From: Streptomyces sp. B3I8
GTDB lineage: Bacteria; Actinomycetota; Actinomycetes; Streptomycetales; Streptomycetaceae
Direction of reading: 5' to 3'
DNA: 64,000 bases
Assembly (NCBI RefSeq): GCF_030816915.1
Contig: NZ_JAUSYN010000001.1
Location: 62,001-126,000 of the forward strand
The position numbers were made by a program, and so were the translations under genes. The notes below the pieces were generated by a model. It was not told the origin of the DNA. It made no database searches and was given only the letters and a program-made list of their open reading frames with translations. Positions 26,542 to 35,969 of this stretch are shown here, piece by piece (the first letter of the stretch is position 1; the number at the start of each line of letters is the position of its first letter).

Positions 26542-27082
26542 GTGCGGCTGCTGGCCGACCGGGCGCCGGGCCTGCTCAAGACCCTGCGCGAGCACGACCC
26601 CGACTACATCCTCCTGGACGGCACCCTCAGCGAGTGCGACCGCGTGGGCGACGGACGCACCGACTACTCCCACAAACACCGACGCCACGGCGTGAACGTC
26701 CAGGTCGTCACCGATCCCGAAGGCCGGCTGCTGTGGATCTCGCCGGCCCTGCCGGGCCGAGCCCACGACCTGACCGCCGCACGCACCCACCGCATCATCC
26801 GGATCTGCGAACGCCAGGGCGTCCCCGTCGTCGCCGACCGCGCCTACATCGGAGCCGGCTCCTGGGTCACCACCGCCATCCGCCGCCCGCCAGGCGGCGA
26901 ACTCACACCGACCGAACGGACGCTGAACCGCGCACTCGCCCAGACCCGCGCCCCCGTCGAACGAGGCGTCGCCCGCCTGAAATCCTGGCGCATCTTCCGC
27001 CGAAGCCGCTGCAGCCCGAACCGCATGACGGTCATCGCCGCCGCGGTCCTCACCCTGGAGAAGCAACGCTGAAAGCGCTCAA
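26541..27082 (+). mobile_element. IS5-family element fragment (copy B)
   Basis: The 3' part of a copy C-like element. It starts abruptly at the toxin fusion point and ends with the terminal repeat ctgaaagcgctca (27070-27082). Contains DDE segments [22 protein letters not shown] and VERGVARLKSWRIF up to the stop at 27072. The HTH half, leader hairpin and left terminal repeat are missing, so it cannot move on its own. Confidence 0.75.
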
Positions 27083-27162
27083 TGACGCGGTCGGCCAGGC
27101 CTCCTGCCGGGCACTCCCTGAGCTGACGAATTCTGCTGCCGAGCCCCCAGCTCAGCCCGAAA

Positions 27163-27204
27163 GGTGGCGGGTCCGGAAGGTACCTCCATGCCGGACCCGC
27201 CACC
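27163..27204. terminator. strong bidirectional hairpin terminator
   Basis: ggtggcgggtccgg (27163-27176) pairs perfectly with ccggacccgccacc (27191-27204) across a 14-nt loop. It sits between the convergent IS fragment and the inhibitor-like gene and could end transcripts from both sides. Confidence 0.7.
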
Positions 27205-27252
27205 GCCCCCAGTCGGCTCAATTCCCGGGATGCAAGGAGTGTCCGAGATACC

Positions 27253-27651
27253 TCAGAGGGGGCACGTACGTCCGGGGGTGGCCTTCACCGAACTGGCTAC
27301 GTTGTCGTAGTGCCCTGTGATCGTCCACGGGCCTGAGTTCGCCGTGATGCAGGCGTCCTCGCCCGTGTAGTTGTAACCGTCATACATGGTGAAGGTGCTG
27401 GACGAGCGATTCCAGTACGAGGTCGTGCGGTTGTCCATTCCCTGGCCCCGCAGATCCGCGGAGCCCGACTGGAACCATGCCATCCCGCCGGTCCCGTTGG
27501 GACCGTCGAAGATGCAGAAGTTCCCGGCCGGGCAGCGGTCCCATCCCGCGGCAGGCGACGCGGGTGCGGCGTCGGCTTGGCCGACCGCCATGCTCCCGCT
27601 CAACACCAATGCTGCACCAGCCGCAGCGCCGGCAATCCATTTCCTGATCAT
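27253..27651 (-). CDS. secreted peptidase-inhibitor I36 / crystallin-like protein
   Basis: 132 residues with a Sec signal (basic start, hydrophobic stretch, likely cleavage after ADA near residue 28). The mature part carries CPAGNFCIFDGPNGTGG and a second GYNYTGEDAC repeat, matching the I36 (SMI-like) family of small beta-gamma-crystallin-type proteins made by streptomycetes. Four cysteines could pair outside the cell. Probably extracellular; inhibition of a metalloprotease is a family possibility, not shown. Confidence 0.8.
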   Translation of the reverse strand: MIRKWIAGAAAGAALVLSGSMAVGQADAAPASPAAGWDRCPAGNFCIFDGPNGTGGMAWFQSGSADLRGQGMDNRTTSYWNRSSSTFTMYDGYNYTGEDACITANSGPWTITGHYDNVASSVKATPGRTCPL

Positions 27652-27659
27652 CAGACCTC

Positions 27660-28025
27660 TATTCCCAGTTGAGTGCCGGCCGCATCATCATCGGCCGGCA
27701 GACGACGCTTTCTGACAGACAACCGATGTCCGTCCTTGTGTGGGAGTCCGCCGCGTCGGCGCTCCCCATCCTTTGTGGCTGGCTTCCGGCAAAGCTCTTC
27801 AACCGTGATCGAACAGCCTTGGCGCCGAGCGACGTAGGCGCCGGCCGCCAGCGGTACAGGGCAGTTGGGCCGTTGGCCGCCAAGCCTCACCACACCGGTA
27901 CCCGGTGATCAAGGTTCTGGACGAAGTCCTCGCGAACGCAAGGGACTCGGTCCACCCGCGATGCATCTTGCGGACAGCCCGAACCTTCATGTGACGGCGA
28001 TGGTTTTAGGCCGTGCAATTCGTCG
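27660..28025. other. no recognisable gene
   Basis: About 370 bases between two secreted-protein genes. Several short frames, none with domain content or ribosome site. It must hold the promoter of the inhibitor-like gene, but no hexamers stand out. Confidence 0.3.
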
Positions 28026-28030
28026 GCGGG

Positions 28031-28360
28031 TCAGGGACGGGTCGAGTCGAGGTAGTCCGCGTAGATCCAGACGTTGGCCCTTCCGCCCCACAGATTTCCT
28101 CGGAACCAGCCGTCGCGGTATTCGACGGTGTCGAATCCCTGACCCCGGTTCACCTGCCCTAACGGGGTACCACCGGGGGAAACCCTGTAAATGACGTTGT
28201 TTGCGGTGACCCAGCACGTCTCGCGCTCGAAGCAGACGTTCTGAGGTCCTGCTGGACGGGCCGGCACCGCAGCACTTGCGGACCCTACGGCGAGACCCAT
28301 GAGCAATACGGCCGTCGCGCCCGCCGAAGCGAGGCCGCGGGCGAGGTGGGTGGGCTGCAT
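28031..28360 (-). CDS. small secreted SH3-like protein
   Basis: 109 residues: a signal peptide (QPTHLARGLASAGATAVLL, cleavage near ASA), then two cysteines (VCFERETCW) and a bacterial SH3-like strand pattern (VIYRVSPGGTPLGQV; GWFRGNLWGG; VWIYADYLD). Such small secreted domains may bind cell-wall peptides. ATG 28360 has GGAG 7 nt upstream; the distal start would disrupt the signal. Function unknown. Confidence 0.7.
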   Translation of the reverse strand: MQPTHLARGLASAGATAVLLMGLAVGSASAAVPARPAGPQNVCFERETCWVTANNVIYRVSPGGTPLGQVNRGQGFDTVEYRDGWFRGNLWGGRANVWIYADYLDSTRP

Positions 28361-28682
28361 CAGAACACTCCAGTTCTGTGGAGAAGCGGCGAGGGCAGGG
28401 TGCGGCCGTGAACCACACCACAAACGCCGACTCTACGGCCGCAAATCCGGCACAGCCCAACGTTTCGAACTCGGTCGAAATGTTCCCGCGCGTTGAGGCA
28501 GGTCGAGGCTCGAGGCAGGGAGCTCGGCGCTGCACTCGATGCGCCGTGCCGACGGTGCCGGCCTCGGTGCCAACGCCGGGGCGCCTGGAAGGAAGGACAA
28601 GGTCAGCCGGTCTGTGCGTCCAGCAGGGCGCCCAGGTCCGTGGTGTCCCCGGCGGACGGGGGAGTGACGGTGACCGGCTCAT

Positions 28683-29557
28683 TGAACGTTTTCAGCGTTG
28701 CCTCTCCAGGGTGAGGACCGCGGCGGCGATGACCGTCATGCGGTTCGGGCTGCAGCGACTCCGGTGGAAGATGCGCCAGGATTTCAGGCGGGCGACGCCT
28801 CGTTCGACGGGGGCGCGGGCGTGGGCGAGTGCGCGGTTCAGCGTCCGCTCGTCGGTGTGAGTTCGCCGCCTGGCGGGCGGCGGATGGCGGTGGTGACCCA
28901 GGAGCCGGCTCCGATGTAGGCGCGGTCGGCGACGATGGGGACGCCCTGGCGTTCGCAGATCCGGATGATGCGGTGGGTGCGTGCGGCGGTCAGGTCGTGG
29001 GCTCGGCCCGGCAGGGCCGGCGAGATCCACAGCAGCCGGCCTTCGGGATCGGTGACGACCTGGACGTTCACGCCGTGGCGTCGGTGTTTGTGGGAGTAGT
29101 CGGTGCGTCCGTCGCCCACGCGGTCGCACTCGCTGAGGGTGCCGTCCAGGAGGATGTAGTCGGGGTCGTGCTCGCGCAGGGTCTTGAGCAGGCCCGGCGC
29201 CCGGTCGGCCAGCAGCCGCACGACCGCGGTGGTGTAGGCGTGGGCGGTGCCGATGGATATGCCGAATCCGGCGGCGATCTGGGCGAGGGTGTTGTGCTTG
29301 CGCAGGTAGGCGAGAGCGACGAGGGCACGCTGGTGCGGCGGGAGCTTGCAGCGGTGGTCACCCTCACGGGTGACGATGAGCATCGTGACCCACTCGACCA
29401 GCGCATGAGGCAGGTCGAGTGCGGCAGGACAGGGAACCAACAGGGCTCCTGGGCCGACAGGTCGAGACTTCGAACACCTCACCCAACGGCACGGGAGCCC
29501 TGTCCGTTGCGGGCACCGAGGCCATCACCCGATCGGTGGCCAGCCTGAAAACGCTCA
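28683..29557 (-). mobile_element. IS5-family element (copy C), full length but inactive
   Basis: 875 bp between tgaacgttttcag (28683-28695) and ctgaaaacgctca (29545-29557), 12 of 13 matching. Includes the leader hairpin (29440-29449 with 29494-29503). The transposase is broken by one missing base near 28855. Confidence 0.8.
28692..29440 (-). pseudogene. IS5-family transposase, single-base frameshift (copy C)
   Basis: Reads as a normal transposase from TTG 29440 ([35 protein letters not shown] and [11 protein letters not shown]) until ELTPT near 28858. There one missing base compared with copy B moves [10 protein letters not shown] to another frame. The tail with the catalytic Glu (VERGVARLK) is otherwise intact to 28692. 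Confidence 0.8.
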
Positions 29558-29750
29558 CTCAGTGGTTCTTCAACGGCTGTCGCACCGGGCGTCGCCCGCA
29601 GGCATCGGCTTGATGCCAGCCGCCAGCCAGGGGGAGTGCACCCGCGGCGGAGTGGACTGCGGCTGTGGTTCCGTCGCCTCGCTCACGGCAGGAGTACCAC
29701 GGCGCCGGCGCAGATCAGCACCGCTGGCACGGCAGGCCCTGTACGGCGGC

Positions 29751-30023
29751 TCACCGGTCGCCGCTGAAGTGGTCACGAATCTCATCGCTGCAGTCGTCCG
29801 CGCCGACCCGGGTTCGCGTGAAGGACAGCACGCCGTCGTCGTTGCCTTCCCTCTTGGCCTTGGCCAACTGCGTCTCGATGCCGGCGATGTACTCGGCGCA
29901 CTCGGCGCTGACGGGTTTCTCGGGCTGCCGGTCGGGCGCCGGGAAGGCGTTCAGTGCGGCGGCGGCAGCGATACCGGCCACGCACAGCACGACCCCCGCG
30001 GCAACCCACGTGCGGCGGCTCAT
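29751..30023 (-). CDS. small signal-anchored protein, paralogue of 62968-63240
   Basis: 90 residues: basic start SRRTW, one hydrophobic stretch (VAAGVVLCVAGIAAAAAL), then a hydrophilic domain with two cysteines (VSAECAEY and ADDCSDE) and a helix IETQLAKAKREGNDDG. Probably anchored or secreted. The ATG at 30023 overlaps the stop of the upstream frame (ATGA), preferable to the ATG at 30041. The copy at 63 kb is about 85% identical. No function recognised. Confidence 0.6.
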   Translation of the reverse strand: MSRRTWVAAGVVLCVAGIAAAAALNAFPAPDRQPEKPVSAECAEYIAGIETQLAKAKREGNDDGVLSFTRTRVGADDCSDEIRDHFSGDR

Positions 30024-30328
30024 CCGTAACGGCTTGGGCATGCAGGCATCCTACGAGCGTCACGCCGGGCCTCTTCCAGCTCCCTGGAGAAGAGAGCGGC
30101 GCAGCCGGCGTCATCGAAACGTGCACAGGTGCCCTGCGGAAGCAGACCACAACGGCCCGGGGAGCGGGTGGATGAGAGCTGTGAGGAATCTTGGAGACTG
30201 TGGCTGCGTTCTCCTGTCTCGGGACGTTCGTCCCGATGCTGCTGTGGCCAGCCGCCTGGGGCCCCTTCGGTGCGACCGGTCTCGAGGGCCGGCCAGATGA
30301 ACGTGGCGTACATGAGCGCTGAGTTCAT
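30020..30328 (-). CDS. hypothetical protein upstream of the small membrane protein
   Basis: A frame ending LEEARRDARRMPACPSRYG and overlapping the next gene by ATGA. The same frame is kept in the inverted duplicate at 62.7-63.0 kb, which supports coding, although there a TGG codon has become TGA. Start uncertain; no domain recognised. Confidence 0.35.
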   Translation of the reverse strand: MNSALMYATFIWPALETGRTEGAPGGWPQQHRDERPETGERSHSLQDSSQLSSTRSPGRCGLLPQGTCARFDDAGCAALFSRELEEARRDARRMPACPSRYG

Positions 30329-30455
30329 CGGCTGCGCCGCCGACGGCGTCGCCCATCTTCCGGTCGGTCCCGGCCGCGCTCTCAGCAGATCTTTGTTCGG
30401 CAGCCGCACCGGTGCGAAGGGGCCGGGCTCTGGAGGCACGGTCGCTCGCCGGGGG

Positions 30456-31222
30456 TCAGCGGGCCTGGGCGCGGGCGTGGTAATGCTCCTGCAGTCGGCG
30501 GAGCATGATGCGGCAGTACTCGGCCAGTGGCCGGTGCTGGTCCTCGTCGATGACCAGAGCGAGGGTGTGGACGCCGTCGGCTCCCGGTATCGCGGCGCGG
30601 GGCTGGGAGGCGCGCAGGTTGGGCCAGTAGCGGCCGTGGGCGAAGCCGGAGGCCGCCCGCCAGGCGGCGCCCACCTTGACCGCGGTGAGGCCCGCGACGG
30701 GTGCGGCGGTGAGGAGGATCTGGTGAGTCCTGGGGGTGGTGAGCGGGGCCAGGGCGAGGTGGTCGGCGATGCCGCGGATCTCTGCCCGGCGCTGCGCTCC
30801 GCTCATGCCGTCGCCGGTGGGGGTGTGGCCGGTGTCCTGTTCGTGCTGGTGACGGTTGCGCATGTCCTCGTCCCACAGCGACAGCGCGCGGCGCCGTCGT
30901 TCGGCCCGGCCCGCGCCGTCCAGGAGCCACAGGCCGGTGGCGAAGTTCTCCAGGGCGCCGCGCAGCAGGGTCCAGGGCTGGTGGGGTCGATTTCACCGGC
31001 CACCGTCAGGCGGCGCAGCGCGTCGGCGTGGGCCAGGCCCGCGGTGTAGGAGGCCCGGATCAGGTGAGCGGCCGCGTAGGCGCCAAGCGGTGCGTCGTCG
31101 GTGGCCAGGCTGCTGGCCGAGTCGGGGGCGGGCAGCTGCCGGTAGGCGCCGTCCGTGCGGGCCTGCTCGACCTCGCCGAAGAGGGGCAGTAGGTAGGCGC
31201 CGTTGAAGTCGCGCGTGCTCAT
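30456..31222 (-). pseudogene. uncharacterised actinobacterial protein, apparent frameshift
   Basis: Two frames fit one protein of about 255 residues: 31222-30980 (TRDFNGAYLLPLFGEVEQ ... VAGEIDPTS) and then PWTLLRGALENFATGLWL ... YCRIMLRRLQEHYHARAQ to 30456. The join at 30969-30980 needs one extra base: AGC CCT GGA becomes AGC CCC TGG. No other damage is visible, so this may be a sequencing error at a CCTGG site and the gene intact. Function not recognised. Confidence 0.6.
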
Positions 31223-31411
31223 GACCGGCCACGGTAGAAGCCTGAGGGCAGGAGTGGTAGCGGACTGTGCGCGGCCCAGGTCGGAAAGCGCATCTGGGGT
31301 TTGTGCTGCCTCCCCGTGTCCCCGGGTGGTCTCGGGCGTCCACGCCGGTCCGCAGGCATCGCCGCCCTGGGCACCGCGTCAAGCCCGGCGCCGGTCTTTT
31401 CGGCCGCCGGG

Positions 31412-31451
31412 CCGCTCTGCCCCAGGCGTGCCTTGCTCTGGGGCAGAGCGG
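31412..31451. repeat. 13-bp perfect inverted repeat
   Basis: ccgctctgcccca (31412-31424) and tggggcagagcgg (31439-31451) form a strong hairpin. It would suit a terminator, but no stop codon of the gene at 31954 appears before it in any frame, so its role is unclear. Confidence 0.5.
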
Positions 31452-31954
31452 GTACTTGAGGGGGTAAGGGGTGGTGTCCTTGGCGGTGACGCGGTCGTCG
31501 AGGTAGATGACGGCCGTCGGCCCGTCCGCGCCGTTGGAGGGGACGATGTTGTCCAGAGCCTGGGAGATCACGGCGCCGACACGGCGTCCGATCGAGCGGT
31601 CCAGTTCGGTCCAGGGCTGCTCAGAGTGTTCGGCTGGATGTTGCGGCACCAGCTGAGCACGGCGGCGAGGGTCGTACCGGACAGCGGCACCGTGACCATC
31701 GCGTCCTCCTCGGTGGTGACCTCGTCCTGCGCCGGGGGCCTGAACGCGCTGTTCTGCCCTCGTTCGCGACCGGTGATGATCGTCTCGCTGTCCTTGGGGA
31801 CGTTGTCCAGCAGGTAGGCCCAGGTGTTGCGGTGGCAGCGGATGCGTGCCACCCCCAGGCCTGCGGCCTTGGCCATGTCACCGCGGAAACTGTCGTAGCT
31901 CGCGGGCCAGTCGCTGTAGGGCGGCTTGCCTAACAGCTTGGCGATGAATCCCAA
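31452..31954 (-). pseudogene. uncharacterised protein, apparent frameshift, TTA codon
   Basis: TTG 31954 has AAGGAG 5 nt upstream. The first frame (GFIAKLLGKPPYSDWPASYD ... TLAAVLSWCRNIQPNT) is followed in another frame by PWTELDRSIGRRVGAVIS and DGPTAVIYLDDRVTAKD. The join at 31608-31619 is again fixed by AGC CCT GGA to AGC CCC TGG. The second Leu of KLL is TTA, so expression may depend on the bldA tRNA. The 3' end is unresolved. Not recognised. Confidence 0.5.
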
Positions 31955-32156
31955 GAGTGCTCCTTCTCTGACGGTGCACGGGTTTCAGGCACCAGTGATC
32001 AATCTGAACGTCAGGGAAGCCTGCCACCATGCGCCCGGGTTCATCCCACCGTTCACGGGCAGGAGGGACCGTCGGCGCACGGGGGGAAAGGGCGGTCGCG
32101 GCCAGCCGCACGGTCGTTCCACTCCTCCGGCGCCGGTGGCCAACTCGGTTCAGGAG

Positions 32157-32390
32157 GTGAGGGATCGTCGAGAAGGGCCGGGGCTGTCAGGAGCGTGGCG
32201 CCGTTGGCGCCCCTCCTTCGCACGACGACGCGTGATCATCGGCTCCCTGGCGGGGGCGTGGTCCGGCATCGTGATGGGGGTGGTCTGTGGCCTGTCGCTG
32301 GCTGAGATCGTGCGCGCTGGGCGCCCATGGAAGCACCATCACGGTCCTCAGCATCGCCTACGCCGGACTGGACTAGTAGGACTCCGTTAG
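32157..32390 (+). CDS. possible small single-span membrane protein
   Basis: A 77-residue frame from GTG 32157 with one hydrophobic segment (VIIGSLAGAWSGIVMGVVCG) after a basic stretch (RRWRPSFARRR), followed by a polar tail. Its stop lies at the edge of the IS701 remnant, so the C-terminus may be displaced. The rest of 31955-32475 holds nothing recognisable. Confidence 0.3.
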   Translation: MRDRREGPGLSGAWRRWRPSFARRRVIIGSLAGAWSGIVMGVVCGLSLAEIVRAGRPWKHHHGPQHRLRRTGLVGLR

Positions 32391-33440
32391 GTTGCTCTGG
32401 CTCTTGAGTTTGGGCTGGTGGCGGGTGTTCTGGGCAGGGGGCGGTGGCATGTGGTGCAGGTGCCGGTCCAGCAGTTCAACAGGTCTTGGATGGTGTCGAG
32501 GATCTGGTAGAGAGTAAGTCCGGTGTATCGGCTTTTGGGGCCAGACGCTGTTCGGTGAGGACGGCATGGGCGGCGGTGACCAGGGTGACGTGGTGGTGCC
32601 AGCCGTTCCAGGAGCGGCCCTCGAAGTGGTCCAGGCCGAGGCCGTGTTTGAGTTCGCGGTAGTCGTGCTCGATGCGCCAGCGGATCTTGGCCAGTCGGAC
32701 CAGTTCAGCAAGCGGGGTGCCGGCGGGCAGGCTGGACAGCCGGTAGTCGGTGGGTGCTTCGGCGTCTTCGGGCCACTCGGCCAGCAGGGTGACCTCGGGC
32801 AGGACACCGTCCCAGTGGCCGTCTTCGGTGGTGGCGGCCTGGGCCAGGCGGCGGGCTCGGACGCCGGCCGGCCGCACCCGCGCGGCCAGAAAGCATGAGC
32901 GCATCGGCCCGCGGGAGCCTTCCCGCCAGGTGACCTCGGTGAACGCCTGCCGCCCGTGGCCGGCCGCGAGTACGTCGACCGGGGACGGCTGGTCGCGGTA
33001 GCGGGGCTGCGGCTTGCGGCCGTTTCCCGACCAGGCGGGAGCCGTGGGCATCGCATCATGCGGGTGAACGGTCACGTCCGAACGGATGGCCACCACGTAG
33101 TCGATGCTGCGACGTTCCAGTCCGTCGCGGAAGTCGGCGTTCTGTCCGTAGCCGGCGTCGGCCACCAGCACCGGCGGCACCAGACCCCACCCGGCCAGCT
33201 CATCAATCGTGTCCAGGGCCAGGCGCCACTTCTCCCGGTGCCCGACCTCGTCCGGGATCCCCGTCTTGCGCCGACGGCCCGGATCGTCCGCCCACTCCTG
33301 GGGCACGAACAGGCGCCACTGCAGCGGACAGGACGCGGTGTCGGAGACCGCGTGCACGCTCACCGCGACCTGGCAGTTGGCCTGCTTGCCCAAAGCTCCG
33401 CAGTACTGGCGGGCAACCGCCACCACGCACTGCCACGCAG
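32380..33440 (-). mobile_element. IS701-like element remnant, 5'-truncated
   Basis: Contains about three quarters of an IS701-type transposase running towards 32476. The 5' part of the element is missing at about 33440, where the toxin-antitoxin operator begins. No left/right repeat pair was found. Confidence 0.6.
32476..33426 (-). pseudogene. IS701-like transposase, N-terminally truncated
   Basis: 316 residues aligning with the body of IS701 transposases (DDE_5 type): QYCGALGKQANCQVAV, VPQEWADDPGRRRKTGIPD, catalytic Asp in LVADAGYG, and IRWRIEHDYRELKHGLGLDHFEGRSW with the Glu. Intact relatives are about 100 residues longer at the N-terminus, including the first catalytic Asp, so this copy is dead. 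The C-terminal tail is intact or nearly so. Confidence 0.75.
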
Positions 33441-33448
33441 ACGTCTCC

Positions 33449-33478
33449 CTCTACCAGCGGTAGAGGAAGGCGGTAGAG
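33449..33478. promoter_or_regulatory. putative ribbon-helix-helix operator
   Basis: Three half-sites: ctctacc (33449-33455), ggtagag (33459-33465) and ggtagag (33472-33478). The first two form a palindrome with a 3-bp centre, and the last two are direct repeats 13 bp apart. They end 7 bp before the antitoxin ATG, fitting autorepression by the RHH antitoxin. Confidence 0.55.
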
Positions 33479-33485
33479 TCGGGGT

Positions 33486-33761
33486 ATGGCAGCAGACGAG
33501 ACGAGCATCAAGGTGAGCACTGCCGCGCGCGACCGGCTCGCGCAGCTGGCGGCCGAGCACGGCACCACCATCCGCCACCTGGTCGAGAACCTCGCGCAGA
33601 GCACCCCCACCCAGGCCGAGTACGCCGAGCGGGCCGAGCTCGCCCGGATCGAGCTCGCCTCCGCCCTCGGCAGCGCGCCGAGCCCGGAGGCCGAGGCGAA
33701 GGCCCGCGCGCTGCTGGAGCGCCTGGGCGCCTCCTCCCACGGCCCGCGGGCGGCCGCGTAG
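33486..33761 (+). CDS. ribbon-helix-helix antitoxin-like protein
   Basis: 91 residues. The N-terminal strand and helices (SIKVSTAARDRLAQLAAEHG TTIRHLV) fit an Arc/CopG-type ribbon-helix-helix DNA-binding domain; the helical tail would contact the partner. The stop overlaps the next start (TAGTG), so the pair is coupled. Expected role: neutralise the downstream PIN-like protein and repress the operon through the repeats at 33449-33478. A decayed copy lies at 26.2 kb. Confidence 0.75.
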   Translation: MAADETSIKVSTAARDRLAQLAAEHGTTIRHLVENLAQSTPTQAEYAERAELARIELASALGSAPSPEAEAKARALLERLGASSHGPRAAA

Positions 33762-34159
33762 TGGCGGGGATCGCGGTCGTCCTGGACCACACGACCGCGG
33801 GCGCGCTGTACGACCCGAAGGACCCCTTCAACGAAGCGGTCGCCGCGTTCTACGTGCAGGCCTCCGGCGGGCTCGGCGAGCTGTACGCGCCGGTGCTGTC
33901 GCTGACGGCCGGCGACGCCGAGCGGCCCGGCCTGCTCGGCTACATCAAGGGCCTGCGGTACATCCGGATCGAAGCCTTCGACACCGACGCCGCCGTCACC
34001 GCCACCGAACTGCTGCGCTTCGGGCACTCCTTCGCCGCCGTCCACGCCATCCACGCCGCCCGCCCCTCCCCCGCCCACCCCGGCGGCCGGTACCTGCTCA
34101 CCCTGACGCCCAAGGCGTATGCGGGCACCGGCGTCCAGGCCGTCCACCCCGACCAGTAG
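33761..34159 (+). CDS. PIN-like toxin candidate
   Basis: A 132-residue protein beginning GIAVVLDHTTAGALYDP, with a first-strand Asp as in PIN nucleases. It ends with a helix-rich segment (VTATELLRFGHSFAAVHAIHAA). Only some of the acidic residues of canonical VapC toxins can be placed, so nuclease activity is uncertain. Gene order, size and 1-base overlap with an RHH gene fit a type II toxin-antitoxin module. It lies just upstream of the AbiJ-like kinase gene. Confidence 0.6.
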   Translation: MAGIAVVLDHTTAGALYDPKDPFNEAVAAFYVQASGGLGELYAPVLSLTAGDAERPGLLGYIKGLRYIRIEAFDTDAAVTATELLRFGHSFAAVHAIHAARPSPAHPGGRYLLTLTPKAYAGTGVQAVHPDQ

Positions 34160-34323
34160 GCGGCGGCCACCTGTCGCGTCGGCCCAGGTCTGACGAGCCT
34201 CGGCCTGACAGCCGGGAAAGGCCCGGCGCCACTTCGCCGGGAACAGCACCGCCCGACACAGGGCTGGTGGGATTCTCTTTTCTGACACACCCGGCCGCAG
34301 GCCGAGGGCCTTCCGGAGGAACC

Positions 34324-35789
34324 GTGCAGTTCACTGTCCTGCCCGTCGGCGGGCGGCCTGTCTCCCCCGCACCGGGGCAGGCCTTCCTGGTCCGGGACGA
34401 CTGGGACGACTACAGCTTCAAGACGACTTTCCAGCTGCTCTGTGTTGATCCGCGCGGCGAAATCAGGGAAATCGGCGGGGTCAAGATCGGCCGGTTCGGC
34501 ATGGCCGCGCCGGCCAGGACTCCGCTGCCGGACGACTTCGAGACCCTGGACGGGAGCTTCTTCTCGCTCGGGCTGCGGGACACCTACTACGAACGGCTGC
34601 GCGAGCTGGGTGGCGCGCTGCAGCACACCGTGCTGCGGGCTCTTCACGATGTCTGCTTCGATCTGGACCTCTTCTCCCGTGCCCGCACCGAGAACGTGAT
34701 GGGTACGTCCCTGCTCCGGTCTGTTTCCGCCGACACCGTCGCGGGCCGTTTCCGGGGCGTCGGCATACCCGCAGGTTCCTCGGCGGACATCACCGAGGTC
34801 ACCCGGCGGCACCTGTTCGACGCGCTGCGCAACACGGGGACGAGCTGGTCGGGAAGCCTGGACGAGGTCACCTTCCTGCGCAGGCTGTACGACCTGGACC
34901 GTCTGAAGAGTCATGACCCGCGGTTCGCCTCGGCCGAGGGCGACATCGTCCAGCACCGCTACAACAACCCCGAGGACTGGGACGACGACTGGGTCTTCGG
35001 CGACGACCGCTTCGGACTGTCCGACGGCGCCGACGAGGTCCTGCTGCGCTTCCTGGCGGAGATGATCCACCCCGCCGTGCGGACGGACTCCAGCGAGGTC
35101 CAGCGGCTGCTGGCACTGGTCAACGGCCATCTGGCCCCCGACGGCTACGAGCTCGCCGAGGCCCGCACGGTCAGCGGCTACCCGGTCTACGAGGCCCGCC
35201 GGATACCAGCACGCCCCCGCACCGAACACCCCGCTCCCCCGGCCGGGACGCCCTCCGCACCGTCCGGCCGGGACGGCTGGGCCGCGGTCCGCCGTGCCGC
35301 TCGCGGCGAGCGCAAGGACTACGCCTGCCCGCGTATGCCAGTTCCGGACGGGGGCCAGGCGGACGTGTTCGAGGCGGTACACAAGCCCACCGGCACGACC
35401 GTGGCGCTGAGGAAGCTGCACAGCAAGTACCCGGCGGAGCGCCAGGTGCCCGCATGCGGCGGGAGATCGAGATCGGCCGGCTGCTGGACGGGCATCCCCA
35501 CGCCATGCCGGTTCTCGACTCCGGCGCCGACCACACGTGGTTCGTGATGCCCTGGGCGGATGCGACCGCCGTCCAACGCCAGGAGCTGCTGCGGGAACCG
35601 GCCGAGCTGCGCGCCCTGGTCCACGCCCTGGCATCGGTGCTGGCCGCCGCGCACGAGCACGACTGGCTGCACCGCGACATCAAGCCCTCCAACATCCTCT
35701 ACTTCGACGGCCGCTGGGCCCTCGCCGACTGGGGCATCGTCCGCCGGCCACGAGGCCAGACCACCAAGGCGGGACGCACGGGCCACTTC
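34324..35789 (+). pseudogene. AbiJ-NTD3-like / Ser-Thr kinase protein, 5' part (split by IS21)
   Basis: GTG 34324 has GGAGGA 3-4 nt upstream. Residues 1-135 are an unfamiliar module (DDWDDYSFKTTFQLLCVD; VKIGRFGM; FFSLGLRDTYYERL; MGTSLLRSVS). Residues 140-275 resemble the AbiJ N-terminal domain 3 (FDALRNTGTSWSGSLDEVTF; RRLYDL; DIVQHRYNN; DDDWVF; FLAEMIHPAVR). A kinase follows: glycine loop GGQADVFEAV, Lys region VALRKL, HRDIKPSN and DWG for DFG. One base is missing near 35446 (QV to RMRREIEIGRLL). The gene stops at GRTGHF, where an IS21 element begins, and resumes at 38722. Defence function inferred. Confidence 0.75.
35784..35789. repeat. IS21 target-site duplication (left copy)
   Basis: cacttc here and at 38716-38721 flank the IS21 element. 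Removing the element and one copy restores the kinase frame GHF-LGTEGFAAPE. Confidence 0.85.
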
Positions 35790-35969
35790 TGACGGCGGCC
35801 GTGGCAAAGTCCAGTTGTGCGGCCAGCCGAGTCCAGGCTGATGGCCACCGGAATTCCAGGTGGATGGCCGTCTGACCAGTGGTGTTCCTGATCACTTCCT
35901 TAACTGGAGGAGACCCCTCCGACCATTTGCTGGTGTTTGCACGCATCAGCTACCGGCCGGAGAGGTCCT

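Larger units (their letters stand above)
29700..30330. repeat. inverted duplication, arm 1 (partner 62660-63290)
   Basis: About 630 bp, highly similar to the reverse complement of 62660-63290. It covers the small membrane-protein gene, its upstream overlapping frame and flanks on both sides. Similarity stops at the gcgccggcgcc string near 29700. Confidence 0.8.

Noticed and set aside
31412..31451. Terminator for the gene at 31954
   Set aside because: No stop codon precedes the hairpin in any frame, so it is listed only as an inverted repeat.
33761..34159. Firm assignment as a VapC nuclease
   Set aside because: Only the first Asp of a PIN active site is evident; the remaining acidic residues cannot be placed, so it is called PIN-like.
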